Of a DNA stretch of 64,000 nucleotides, positions 24,384 through 32,117 are shown piece by piece. How positions within the stretch are numbered: position 1 is the stretch's first letter; each line of letters begins with the position of its first letter. The position numbers were made by a program, and so were the translations under genes. The DNA comes from Ruminococcus sp. (lineage in GTDB: Bacteria > Bacillota > Clostridia > Oscillospirales > Ruminococcaceae), in contig JAGCYM010000022.1 of assembly GCA_017960805.1 (NCBI GenBank), positions 1 to 64,000 on the forward strand, written 5' to 3'. The notes beneath the pieces were generated by a model. It was given only the letters and a program-made list of their open reading frames with translations. It had not been told where the DNA came from and did no database searches.

Positions 24384-25198
24384 AGTACCACCTCTTCTCC
24401 ACCGATACGCTCTGCTATGTCAGTATTCAGAAGAGAGAGAAGCTTGTTGCGGAACTTGTTGTACTCATCTGTTTTGACAAGTTCAGCACGGCTTCTAGGA
24501 CGATCGAATGGAACGTTTACCACTTCATTGACCGTGCCCGGATGAGCAGTGAGAACGACTATCTTATCTGAGAGCAGAATAGCCTCATCGATGTCGTGAG
24601 TAACAAATACGACTGTCTTGCGTTCTTCAGTACCGTCACCTTCCCACAATGAGAGAAGAAGTTCCTGAAGAATAATGCGGTTTTTGGGATCAATTGCGCT
24701 GAACGGCTCATCCATGAGGAGAATCTCCGTGTTCATAGCAAGAGCTCTTGCTATAGCCGCTCTCTGCTGCATACCACCTGAAAGCTGTGATGGATACTTG
24801 CTTCCTGCGTCAGCAAGTCCGACCTTTGTGAGAAATTCGTCCGCAAGCTTTGAACGTTCACGGCGCTTGATATTGCGGTGTGTCTGCTTTATACCAAATT
24901 CTATGTTTTTCTTTGTGGTCATCCATGGGAAGAGTGAGTAGTGCTGGAACACAACTCCACGTTCTGAACCTGTACCATGTAATTCCTTGCCGTCAATCTG
25001 AACTGAACCACCGGCCGGAGCGTAAAGTCCTTCAAGTACACTCAGTAGAGTGGATTTGCCGCATCCGCTTGCACCGATAACACTCACGAACTCTCCGCTC
25101 TGCACACCGAATGATACATCATGGAGAGCGTTGAAGCTGTGCTTATTGTCTATATAGTTGACGGTAAGGTCTTTTATTTCAATCTTATTCGTAGTCAT
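24380..25198 (-). CDS. ABC transporter ATP-binding protein, SsuB/TauB type
   Basis: Complete nucleotide-binding domain: Walker A GASGCGKSTLL, Q loop VFQHYSLFPWMT, signature QLSGGMQQRAAIARALA, Walker B ILLMDEPFSAID, and the switch His in VFVTHDIDEAI. About 272 aa, the usual length. The ATG at 25198 is preferred over the TTG one codon upstream, with AAAGGAG 7 nt before. The 5' end overlaps the binding-protein gene by 14 nt, so the three genes are translationally coupled. Confidence 0.94.
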   Translation of the reverse strand: MTTNKIEIKDLTVNYIDNKHSFNALHDVSFGVQSGEFVSVIGASGCGKSTLLSVLEGLYAPAGGSVQIDGKELHGTGSERGVVFQHYSLFPWMTTKKNIEFGIKQTHRNIKRRERSKLADEFLTKVGLADAGSKYPSQLSGGMQQRAAIARALAMNTEILLMDEPFSAIDPKNRIILQELLLSLWEGDGTEERKTVVFVTHDIDEAILLSDKIVVLTAHPGTVNEVVNVPFDRPRSRAELVKTDEYNKFRNKLLSLLNTDIAERIGGEEVVL

Positions 25199-26372
25199 CA
25201 AAATGCTCCTTTAAAGATGTGTATATTTCATCGGAGTTTTCGGCTAAGATGCTGTCGAGAGCTTTCTTGTAAATATCAGTGTTATAGTGAGCCTCGATAT
25301 CAAAATCATCAGTATAGCCGAGTTCAACGATGGTGTTTTTAAGTGTTACCGTTCCCTGTTTGTCTGGGTCGGGACTTGATACACTATAACCACCGTACAC
25401 CTCTGTGTCGATGAAATCTTCTTCGATATCTATGTATTTCTTGACATCCTTAACTGTACCCTCGTGATCGCTCTGTGTAAAGTGATACGCCTTTATGAAT
25501 GCTCTTTCAATTGCTGTGTATGTATTAGGATAGCTACTGAGTGCTTCAGTTCTTGCAACCTGACGGCAGCAAGGTTGATTCTCGAGTGCTTTTTCATGTG
25601 CACAGTAGTAAACAACCTTGTATCCCTGAGACTTTGCCAGCGAAGCATAGGGAGAGTAAACTGAAGCAGCATCTATTGTACTGTTCAGCAAAGCTGCATA
25701 AGCATCTTTCTGGCTGTCAAAGTAGACGATATTAACTTTATCGGCACCTTCGCCTATTTCAATGTTAGCATCGCGAAGAAGTATCTGAAGCTCAGCGTCC
25801 TGAACGCTGTTCTTGACTGAAGCGACATTTCTGCCCTTGAGGACTTCAACGCCTGCCTCGTCCTTGTCAGCGTACTCTGATTTGATAACGTAGCCGTGAC
25901 CATTAGTCATTGCTCCGCCGAATACGGATATTTCGTGTCCCTGGCTCTCAAATGTTAGGGTCGGAACCGAGCCGATGAAGGCTACATCAAGCTTTTGCGA
26001 CTCAAGGCCGTTGACGAGTTCAGCTGCGCTCGAGAACTGGGTGAGCGTAACGTTGAGCCCCTCATCCTTGAAGTAGCCTTCCTCGGATGCTACGAACGCG
26101 AGCAGATGCGCCGTAGAGTTAAGATATCCAATGTTGATGTCTGTTTTTTCTGGTTTACCGAGGACCTCAGATGCACTGTCACCGCAGCAGTCAGCGGGTT
26201 CAGAGCAGCAATCTTTATCCTTGCCTTCACAGCAATCCTTGCTCTCTTCAGTTTCGGAAGTTACAGATGTTGTCTGATCTTCAGAGCCCTCAGAACTGTT
26301 ATTGAATGCTCCACAGCCTGTGAGAAGTGAAGCAGCTAAAAGAATGGAAAAAATCTTTGTTTTATTATTCAT
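25185..26372 (-). CDS. ABC transporter substrate-binding lipoprotein with Cys-pair linker
   Basis: 395-aa SsuA/TauA/NMT1-like binding protein. The lipobox LLTGC (Cys20) is followed by an acidic Ser/Thr linker with three CC pairs at 47-48, 55-56 and 62-63 (DCCEGKDKDCCSEPADCCGD). The mature fold begins near DINIGYLNSTAHLLAF and continues with DVAFIGSVPTLTFESQG; another pair occurs in NQPCCRQVARTEAL. It is the first gene of the transporter operon, 36 nt after a short leader peptide. Spending ten Cys on a protein probably induced under sulfur limitation is odd, so metal or thiol binding by the linker should be considered. Confidence 0.9.
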   Translation of the reverse strand: MNNKTKIFSILLAASLLTGCGAFNNSSEGSEDQTTSVTSETEESKDCCEGKDKDCCSEPADCCGDSASEVLGKPEKTDINIGYLNSTAHLLAFVASEEGYFKDEGLNVTLTQFSSAAELVNGLESQKLDVAFIGSVPTLTFESQGHEISVFGGAMTNGHGYVIKSEYADKDEAGVEVLKGRNVASVKNSVQDAELQILLRDANIEIGEGADKVNIVYFDSQKDAYAALLNSTIDAASVYSPYASLAKSQGYKVVYYCAHEKALENQPCCRQVARTEALSSYPNTYTAIERAFIKAYHFTQSDHEGTVKDVKKYIDIEEDFIDTEVYGGYSVSSPDPDKQGTVTLKNTIVELGYTDDFDIEAHYNTDIYKKALDSILAENSDEIYTSLKEHFDDYE

Positions 26373-26407
26373 TATTTATCAGCCTTTCGTTTTTGGGTAG
26401 AATTTGT

Positions 26408-26470
26408 TTACTTAGTGAATGCTATACAACGCATTCGTTCCGAAAAGCTTATATATCTAATGTAATTCAT
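26408..26470 (-). CDS. Short leader peptide before the sulfur-type ABC operon (20 aa)
   Basis: AGGAG lies 8 nt before the ATG at 26470. The peptide reads MNYIRYISFSERMRCIAFTK and stops 35 nt before the binding-protein start. It resembles the second half of the leader at 23124-23216 (MKYIRIL ... RCC), sharing M-x-Y-I-R and an Arg-Cys near the end. I see no intrinsic terminator between it and the next gene, so any control may act on translation. Confidence 0.6.
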   Translation of the reverse strand: MNYIRYISFSERMRCIAFTK

Positions 26471-26501
26471 TATCATCACTCCTGTGTTTTTCTATGTGTT
26501 A

Positions 26502-26545
26502 ATCATACCATATCCGTAGGTATTTGTCTAATACGTATACTCTAT
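26502..26545 (-). promoter_or_regulatory. ABC-operon promoter with LysR-type box
   Basis: Minus-strand TTAGAC (26531-26526), 18 bp, TATGAT (26507-26502). The box ATAGAGTATACGTATTAGAC (26545-26526) keeps ATA-N9-TAT and ends in the -35. Confidence 0.72.
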
Positions 26546-26721
26546 GGTGACCTATAGATTTTTTCTATCGCTCTTCAACATCAGAAAATGGCTGTATTAT
26601 AGGAGTTTGTACGCTGATTTGTAGCCGGAGAATCGCATGTTTAAAGCATACCTAAAGAATAGGAATAAAGAACGCGGCTGTGGGGTTGATAGAATAAATA
26701 CATATAAGTGTGTTTCTCTTA
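26546..26721 (-). other. Intergenic stretch without recognised features
   Basis: Between the ABC-operon promoter and the terminator of the phosphorylase gene I see no reading frame with a ribosome-binding site and no clear hairpin. Confidence 0.5.
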
Positions 26722-26753
26722 AAATCAAAAAACTCCGAGGTACTCTCGGAGTT
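26722..26753 (-). terminator. Terminator downstream of cellobiose phosphorylase
   Basis: 9-bp stem AACTCCGAG / CTCGGAGTT with a 5-nt loop. In minus reading it is followed by TTTTGATTTT. Confidence 0.85.
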
Positions 26754-26816
26754 AAGTAATAATATATGAGATTACTTTTTGTAGGTTTGAAGGGATTTAG
26801 ATTCGTTTTGAAATCA

Positions 26817-26845
26817 GAAATGGCTGCACAATGTGCAGCCATTTC
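26817..26845 (-). repeat. 14-bp inverted repeat just after the phosphorylase stop
   Basis: GAAATGGCTGCACA and its exact complement TGTGCAGCCATTTC with one base between them. As RNA it makes a long, tight hairpin without a clean U-run, probably a 3'-end stabiliser or a first terminator. The core TGTGCAG also occurs as an inverted repeat at the promoter of the same gene. Confidence 0.75.
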
Positions 26846-26870
26846 AAATATAACTTGTTTTTGCTTATTA

Positions 26871-29285
26871 TTAACCAAGAACTACCTTAACTTCATTTGT
26901 ATCAGCAAGCTTGTCGGCAGGAATATAATTACCATCAAGCTTTGTACCATTAAGGATGATCTCTTTAACACCAGACTGAACATGTGCAGCGTTGTCAACA
27001 GTGATGTTGAGCTTCTTACCGCGGAAGTTCTTGAAAATCTTGAAGCCGTCCCATGAAGCAGGGATAGAAGGATCAATCTTAAGACCGCCGAGGTCAGGAC
27101 GCATGCCGCAGATGCCCTCAACACAACCGACCATAACTGTTGAAGCTGTTCCGGTAAGCCAGTGTACATGTGAACGTCCTTCATATGGAGAAGCCTTTGA
27201 TTCAGTGAACTGACCATGTACATATGGTTCCATAACACGGATCTCAGCCTTATCATTCATTGCAGCAGGAGAGCTTTCGAGGAAGTACTCAAATGCACGG
27301 TCACCGTGGCCGAGAAGTGCTTCAGCAAGGATGAGCCAGCCCTGTGACTGTGAGAAGATACCGCCGTTTTCCTTGGTATCAAGGTTGAATACCTGCATCA
27401 GAGCACCGCTGAAGTGATGATACTTATATGGAGGTTCAAGGAGCTTTGCTCCGTAAGGTGTATTAAGAATATCATGAACGCTGTTCATTGCCTTTTCAGC
27501 TTGTTCTTCTGAAGCAAAGCGAGAGATTACAGACCAGCTCTGCGGATTGAGCCACATGTTAGCTTCTGGATCCTTCTTTGCACCAACGATAACACCGTTA
27601 TCGCGGATACCTCTGATGAATCTGTCTTCGTCCCAGCACTTTTCAAGAGCATCGCCGAGCTTCTTCTGAACGCCTGTAATATAGTCAACATATTCATTGT
27701 CACCGCGAGATACAGCCATATCCTTGATAACTGTCATTGCATAGTAAAGCTGGAAAGCAACGAATGTGGATTCGCCCTGTGCACCAAGACGTAGACAGTC
27801 GTTCCAGTCAGCGTGAAGACCAGCGGGCATATCGTGACTGCCGAGACGCTCAAGTGAGAATCTTATAGCGTTCTTGAGATGTTCATAGACTGTAGCTTCA
27901 CCGCCGCCTTCTTCGGCATAAGTGATAACCTCATCGAGGAATGCCTTGTTGCCGCTTTCACCAAGGTACTTTACAATAGTCGGGAAGAGCCAGAGCGCAT
28001 CGTCAGCACGATATGAAGGATGACCTGTTTCCTTTGCGTAAACACTGTGTTCGTCGTTCTCATCAGGACAGGTTTCGTGACCTGCATTGTGAGTGAACTT
28101 AACAAGTGGGAGACCGCCACCATTGCTGACCTGTGCAGAAAGCATGAAACGGATCTTTTCTGCAGCAAGCTCTGGATCAAGGTGAATGATGCCCTGGATA
28201 TCCTGAACGGTATCACGGTAGCCGTATCCGTTACGGAGACCGCAGTAAACAAATGATGCTGCTCTTGACCATATGAAAGTAATGAAGCACTGATAAGCAT
28301 TCCATACATTGATCATGTTGTTGAACTCATCAGAAGGAGTTTCAACCTGGAAATTTGAAAGCTGACCGTGCCAGTAGTCCTTGAGTTGTTTGATATCAGC
28401 GTCTACCTTACCTGCAGCCTTGTATTCGTTAAGTATAACATCTGCCTCGGCACTGTTGCGCTGACCCATGATAAATACAAATTCCTTGGTTTCTCCGGGA
28501 GCAAGAGTGATATCACTCTGAAGAGCGCCGCATGAATTGGAGTTGAAGTTCATTACGCCGTCGCACTTACCAGACTCAACAGCTATAGGATTTGAGAATG
28601 TTCTGTAAGGTCCGATGAAGTTGCTGAGAGAACCATTGTAGCCTGTTACAGGCTGACCAACCATACCGAAGAAACGCTCCTTGTGATTGGAACCTGTTTC
28701 GTCAAATCCTGTGTTTTCATTCATATGCTGGATTATACGGTTATCCTCGAAGCTTGTACGAGTGATGAAAAGCGTATACTGGAGATTAACCTGATCCTGC
28801 TCATAGTTAGGCTCGTTTGTAAACTCAACCATTCCGTAAACGGAAAGCTTTCTTTCTTTATCAGAAGCATTAGTTACCTTAGCACGCCATACTTCAAATG
28901 TCTTGCCATATGGAACATAATATGTAACCTCAGATTTAATATCTGTGTATTCTGCGGAGATTATTGTATATGCAGTACCGTGACGGCATTCACTCTTGTA
29001 CTTGTCAAGCGGCTTGCCAACAGGCTGCCATGAAGCTGACCAGTAATCGTTTGCTTCATTGTCACGGATATAAATATAACGTCCCGGAAGTGCCATGTCG
29101 GAATTGAAACGGAAACGTGATATACGTCCGTTAGCGCCTGACTTAACAAAACTGTATCCTGCAGCGTTATTTGAGATCATAGCGCCATATTCTGGATCAC
29201 CGAGATAGTTTGCCCATGGTGCGGGAGTAGCGGGATTTGTGATGACATATTCCTTGTTTTCAAGATCAAAATGTCCGTACTTCAT
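26871..29285 (-). CDS. Cellobiose phosphorylase, GH94 family
   Basis: Cytoplasmic phosphorolysis of cellobiose to glucose 1-phosphate and glucose, saving ATP during cellulose growth. 804 aa, full length. Seen: the N-terminal beta-sandwich (MKYGHFDLENKEYVITNP, ISRFRFNSDMALPGRYIYIR), the (alpha/alpha)6 barrel with the catalytic Asp in GLHADWNDCLRLGAQGE, YRDTVQDIQGI, and SGALMQVFNLDTKENGG. There is no signal peptide, as expected. Cellodextrin phosphorylases are usually longer, so cellobiose is the likely substrate. ATG 29285 has AGGAG 9 nt upstream. It is monocistronic, with its own promoter, an inverted-repeat operator candidate and terminators. Confidence 0.95.
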   Translation of the reverse strand: MKYGHFDLENKEYVITNPATPAPWANYLGDPEYGAMISNNAAGYSFVKSGANGRISRFRFNSDMALPGRYIYIRDNEANDYWSASWQPVGKPLDKYKSECRHGTAYTIISAEYTDIKSEVTYYVPYGKTFEVWRAKVTNASDKERKLSVYGMVEFTNEPNYEQDQVNLQYTLFITRTSFEDNRIIQHMNENTGFDETGSNHKERFFGMVGQPVTGYNGSLSNFIGPYRTFSNPIAVESGKCDGVMNFNSNSCGALQSDITLAPGETKEFVFIMGQRNSAEADVILNEYKAAGKVDADIKQLKDYWHGQLSNFQVETPSDEFNNMINVWNAYQCFITFIWSRAASFVYCGLRNGYGYRDTVQDIQGIIHLDPELAAEKIRFMLSAQVSNGGGLPLVKFTHNAGHETCPDENDEHSVYAKETGHPSYRADDALWLFPTIVKYLGESGNKAFLDEVITYAEEGGGEATVYEHLKNAIRFSLERLGSHDMPAGLHADWNDCLRLGAQGESTFVAFQLYYAMTVIKDMAVSRGDNEYVDYITGVQKKLGDALEKCWDEDRFIRGIRDNGVIVGAKKDPEANMWLNPQSWSVISRFASEEQAEKAMNSVHDILNTPYGAKLLEPPYKYHHFSGALMQVFNLDTKENGGIFSQSQGWLILAEALLGHGDRAFEYFLESSPAAMNDKAEIRVMEPYVHGQFTESKASPYEGRSHVHWLTGTASTVMVGCVEGICGMRPDLGGLKIDPSIPASWDGFKIFKNFRGKKLNITVDNAAHVQSGVKEIILNGTKLDGNYIPADKLADTNEVKVVLG

Positions 29286-29310
29286 ATAATTAAACTCCTA
29301 ACTCGTTTTT

Positions 29311-29381
29311 CTGTGCAGACATAGTGCTGCTGACTGCACAGTATGATATAATATTATACCATTTGTATGAAGAAAAATCAA
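29311..29381 (-). promoter_or_regulatory. Cellobiose phosphorylase promoter with inverted repeat
   Basis: Minus-strand TTGATT (29381-29376), 17 bp, TATAAT (29358-29353). CTGTGCAG/CTGCACAG (29341-29334 and 29318-29311) straddles the early transcribed region. It could be an operator or a 5' hairpin. Confidence 0.72.
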
Positions 29382-29444
29382 GAGGGGGATTATCAGTTTT
29401 TTTGACCAAAAACGGAAATAATATATTGTTAAAATGGCTGAAAG

Positions 29445-29473
29445 TTGACTTTTTTGCATAAATATGATAGAAT
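29445..29473 (+). promoter_or_regulatory. Promoter of the 29528-30340 genes
   Basis: TTGACT at 29445-29450, 17 bp, TAGAAT at 29468-29473. Confidence 0.72.
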
Positions 29474-29527
29474 AATACATACTTGAGAACGTGTCGTTGT
29501 TATTAACAAGCGGACGGGGGTGAGCTC

Positions 29528-29974
29528 ATGGAACTTGTCATAGCATTGATAGTTATTATTGTATTCTGCAAAATACTTGGTGTCAGCAATGAAATGCTTG
29601 TTTTAGGCGGACTTGCATTGATTGAGCTCACAATTGTGCTTATGATGTTCATGTTTGCTTACTTCTGCGTGAGAATGCTGTTCACAAAGAGAAGGGAAGC
29701 AAAGTTCACCCGTGTGGACAAAGCGCCGAAAGGCAATTTTAAAGTTGCGTATTATGAAGTTGATGGTACCGAATACCCATGCATATTTCCAAGTGAAATG
29801 ATACTCAACGACAAGATGTACCGTACCGACCGCACATATAAAGTATTGTATAGCAAGAGAAGTAAAAAAGTATATGATATATGGACAATCCTTACATGTA
29901 TTATCGGATTTGTTTTCAGTGCATTTGCAGTCTTCCTGACAATGCAGATAGTGTCGATAATACCTATGTTCTAA
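29528..29974 (+). CDS. Small membrane protein of unknown function
   Basis: 148 aa. Two TM segments near the N terminus (LVIALIVIIVFCKILGV; LALIELTIVLMMFMFAYFCV), a soluble stretch of about 60 residues (RVDKAPKGNFKVAYYEVDG, then CIFPSEMILNDKMY), and a C-terminal TM segment (CIIGFVFSAFAVFLTM). I do not recognise a family. GGGGGTGA lies before the ATG. An ArsR-family gene starts 15 nt downstream, so the two are probably an operon. Confidence 0.72.
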   Translation: MELVIALIVIIVFCKILGVSNEMLVLGGLALIELTIVLMMFMFAYFCVRMLFTKRREAKFTRVDKAPKGNFKVAYYEVDGTEYPCIFPSEMILNDKMYRTDRTYKVLYSKRSKKVYDIWTILTCIIGFVFSAFAVFLTMQIVSIIPMF

Positions 29975-29989
29975 GACGGGAGAAAGAAA

Positions 29990-30340
29990 ATGGGAGAGCA
30001 CGTTTGCGTAAATAAGAACATACACGATGGTGTTACGGATAAAGTATCAGGAACTATGCCGGATGAATCAGCGTTATATGATGCTGCAGAGCTCCTTAAG
30101 GTTTTTGGAGATCCGACAAGGCTCAGAATTATTTCAGCTCTGTGCAAAAGCGAGATGTGTGTATGCGATATCGCCAAGCTTCTCGGAATGACACAGTCAG
30201 CTATTTCACATCAGCTGCGTGTTCTTAAACAGGCAAGACTTGTCACGACACGACGTGACGGAAAGACTATTTTCTATTCGCTTTGTGATGAGCACGTTCA
30301 GCGTATCTTCTACTGTGCACTTGATCACGTGATGGAATAA
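29990..30340 (+). CDS. ArsR/SmtB-family metal-sensing repressor
   Basis: 116 aa. The winged helix is clear: AAELLKVFGDPTRLRIISAL, then the alpha3 metal-site motif EMCVCDIAKLLG with two Cys, the recognition helix QSAISHQLRVLKQARL, and the wing TTRRDGKTIFYSL, followed by DEHVQRIF. The CxC motif with extra N-terminal Cys/His (EHVCVNKNIH) fits CadC/ArsR-type sensing of Cd/Pb/Zn or As. No metal efflux gene is adjacent: the upstream partner is an unknown membrane protein and downstream is a CPBP-like protein. It probably represses its own promoter. Confidence 0.92.
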   Translation: MGEHVCVNKNIHDGVTDKVSGTMPDESALYDAAELLKVFGDPTRLRIISALCKSEMCVCDIAKLLGMTQSAISHQLRVLKQARLVTTRRDGKTIFYSLCDEHVQRIFYCALDHVME

Positions 30341-30404
30341 CCGAATTAACATTTTGTTCATATACTAAGGATAAAAAAATAACATTATTAAACCACTATT
30401 ATGA

Positions 30405-30410
30405 TATAAT
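30405..30410 (+). promoter_or_regulatory. Possible -10 element for the 30459 gene
   Basis: TATAAT at 30405-30410 in an AT-rich stretch after arsR; the -35 is not convincing. Confidence 0.35.
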
Positions 30411-30458
30411 ATAAAGTAGATTTAAATTAGTGAATTGTATCAACAAGGAGGTGGTCGA

Positions 30459-31616
30459 ATGAGTGATGAAACACCTAAAAGTATAGTAAATGTTATCGAC
30501 GAATTCGACTACTCAACGCAGAATGAATTCTATAACGAAAAATTCAAAAAGTGGCGCCGGAACAAAGATAATCACTGTGCTTTCAATTTTGTTGCAAACA
30601 AAAATGAAAAAGTATATGTTGAGAGTAAAGGATTTGTAGCACATTCCGTTGAAGAGGCGGAAAAGGAGTCACTTACGCATATAGTATACATCATCGGTAT
30701 TGCTGCTCTGATGTGGCTTGTTACTGAGGATGTAATCGGAAAACTCGGAATCTCACTTTTCACACTTCTTGGTTTTGATATTCATGCAAATTTCTTCAAT
30801 TCTTCCATATACGGAGGAAGTATGGAGATAGTTGCTGCATTGATAGTTGTATCAGTTCTGAAGATAGTTGTACCGGCTATTTATGCACATATCAAGTTCA
30901 AATTCCCGAGAAAGGTTGAGTTCATGGGAAAAATGAACAACAGCCTTGCATTAGTCGGAGCGATATCACTGACGCTTATAATATGTACTGCTACAAGTCT
31001 TCCAAGCGCTTATTCCAGTGAGTCCAAGGAGATATATGATTATTTCCGTAGTATAGATGCGGATCTCTATGTATGGGATCAGACGGAATTTCTCGTTTAT
31101 ACTATATTTGACGTCGTGATAATGTCAATTATTTCGGAGATATTCTTCCGAGGAGCGATGTTTGCTGCGCTGAGGCAGTTTGGTGATCCGTTTGCAATAA
31201 TATTTACAGCACTGACAGCAGGACTTCTTACTCAGGATTTCCGCGCTATGCCTGTGACGATTCTTATTTCTCTTGTCGCTGGATATGGCATGGTCAGCAG
31301 CGGTACAATGTTTACAGCTATTTCAGTAAGCATTGTTTACAAGATGTACAACCTTGCTTTATTGATTCTTGAGACTGACAGAACAGAAAAAATGCCGCTA
31401 ACCAGAAACATTTTTATGATGATAACGCTGGCAGCCGGTATAATCGGTTTTGTGGTTTTCTGGATCGCATTCGTTCGAAGGAAAAAAGGCGGAATTGCTC
31501 TTTACAGTTCCGAATATTCCAGATGGCGTAGATTCGGTTTTGCGCTAAAGACATTCCCGTATTCAGCGGTATTGCTTATATGTCTTGCTTATGCAACAGT
31601 GAGGTTGACACAGTGA
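30459..31616 (+). CDS. CPBP/CAAX-like membrane protein, catalytic motifs degraded
   Basis: 385 aa, about eight TM segments after a cytoplasmic N terminus of 75 residues. The segment IMSIISEIFFRGAMFAALRQFG aligns with the CPBP motif SPISEELFFRG, but the first Glu of EExxxR is Ser. The second-motif His (usually GLMHG) is replaced in AGLLTQDF, and the third (usually AHxxxN) in SIVYKMYN. It is therefore probably not an active protease. ATG 30459 has AAGGAGG 8 nt upstream; the frame opens 24 nt earlier without a site. It overlaps tadA by 4 nt (GTGA). Confidence 0.8.
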   Translation: MSDETPKSIVNVIDEFDYSTQNEFYNEKFKKWRRNKDNHCAFNFVANKNEKVYVESKGFVAHSVEEAEKESLTHIVYIIGIAALMWLVTEDVIGKLGISLFTLLGFDIHANFFNSSIYGGSMEIVAALIVVSVLKIVVPAIYAHIKFKFPRKVEFMGKMNNSLALVGAISLTLIICTATSLPSAYSSESKEIYDYFRSIDADLYVWDQTEFLVYTIFDVVIMSIISEIFFRGAMFAALRQFGDPFAIIFTALTAGLLTQDFRAMPVTILISLVAGYGMVSSGTMFTAISVSIVYKMYNLALLILETDRTEKMPLTRNIFMMITLAAGIIGFVVFWIAFVRRKKGGIALYSSEYSRWRRFGFALKTFPYSAVLLICLAYATVRLTQ

Positions 31617-32083
31617 CAGACAGATATATGGAGCGTGCGCTAGAACTTGCCCGTGATGCATTCGATGCAGGTGAAGTTCCGGTTGGTGCAGTAGTAGTTA
31701 AGAAATCGACTGGCGAGATCGTCGGTGAAGGCAGAAATATGCGCGAAGGCGCAAAGAATGCTTTAGCTCATGCGGAAATAATGGCTATAGATGAAGCCTG
31801 CAGGAAGCTTGGCGGCTGGCGGCTGCCAGACTGTGCGATATATGTTACGCTTGAACCATGTCCCATGTGTTGCGGAGCGATAATCAATTCCAGAATTGAT
31901 ACCGTCTTTTTTGGAGCATATGATCTGAAAAGCGGATCAGCCGTATCAGTACAGAAAATGTTTGATTATCCATATAACTATAAGCCTGAAGTGATCGGCG
32001 GAATTATGGAAGATGAGTGTGCTGAGCTTCTCTCGGAGTTCTTTGTGAAACTTCGGGTTAAACGAAAAAACAAAGATAATTGA
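31613..32083 (+). CDS. tadA: tRNA-specific adenosine deaminase
   Basis: Converts A34 to inosine in tRNA-Arg(ACG). Zinc-site motifs: the catalytic Glu in ALAHAEIMAI and the Cys ligands in LEPCPMCCGAI. VPVGAVVV, ARDAF and YDLKSGSAVS also match TadA. The start is probably GTG at 31613, overlapping the upstream TGA (GTGA), with GAGG 8 nt before; that gives 156 aa, the family norm. The open frame to 31580 lies inside the CPBP-like gene. Confidence 0.94.
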   Translation: MTDRYMERALELARDAFDAGEVPVGAVVVKKSTGEIVGEGRNMREGAKNALAHAEIMAIDEACRKLGGWRLPDCAIYVTLEPCPMCCGAIINSRIDTVFFGAYDLKSGSAVSVQKMFDYPYNYKPEVIGGIMEDECAELLSEFFVKLRVKRKNKDN

Positions 32084-32086
32084 TTT

Positions 32087-32117
32087 GAGCCGGAAAGTTA
32101 TGCTTTCCGGCTCTTTT
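32087..32117 (+). terminator. Intrinsic terminator after tadA
   Basis: Perfect 11-bp stem GAGCCGGAAAG / CTTTCCGGCTC, then TTTT. The TAA of the convergent ylbJ-like gene falls in the loop. Confidence 0.93.

Noticed and set aside
26597..26878. 93-aa minus-strand frame after cellobiose phosphorylase
   Set aside because: It covers two hairpins including a terminator, has no ribosome-binding site, and its composition is not protein-like.
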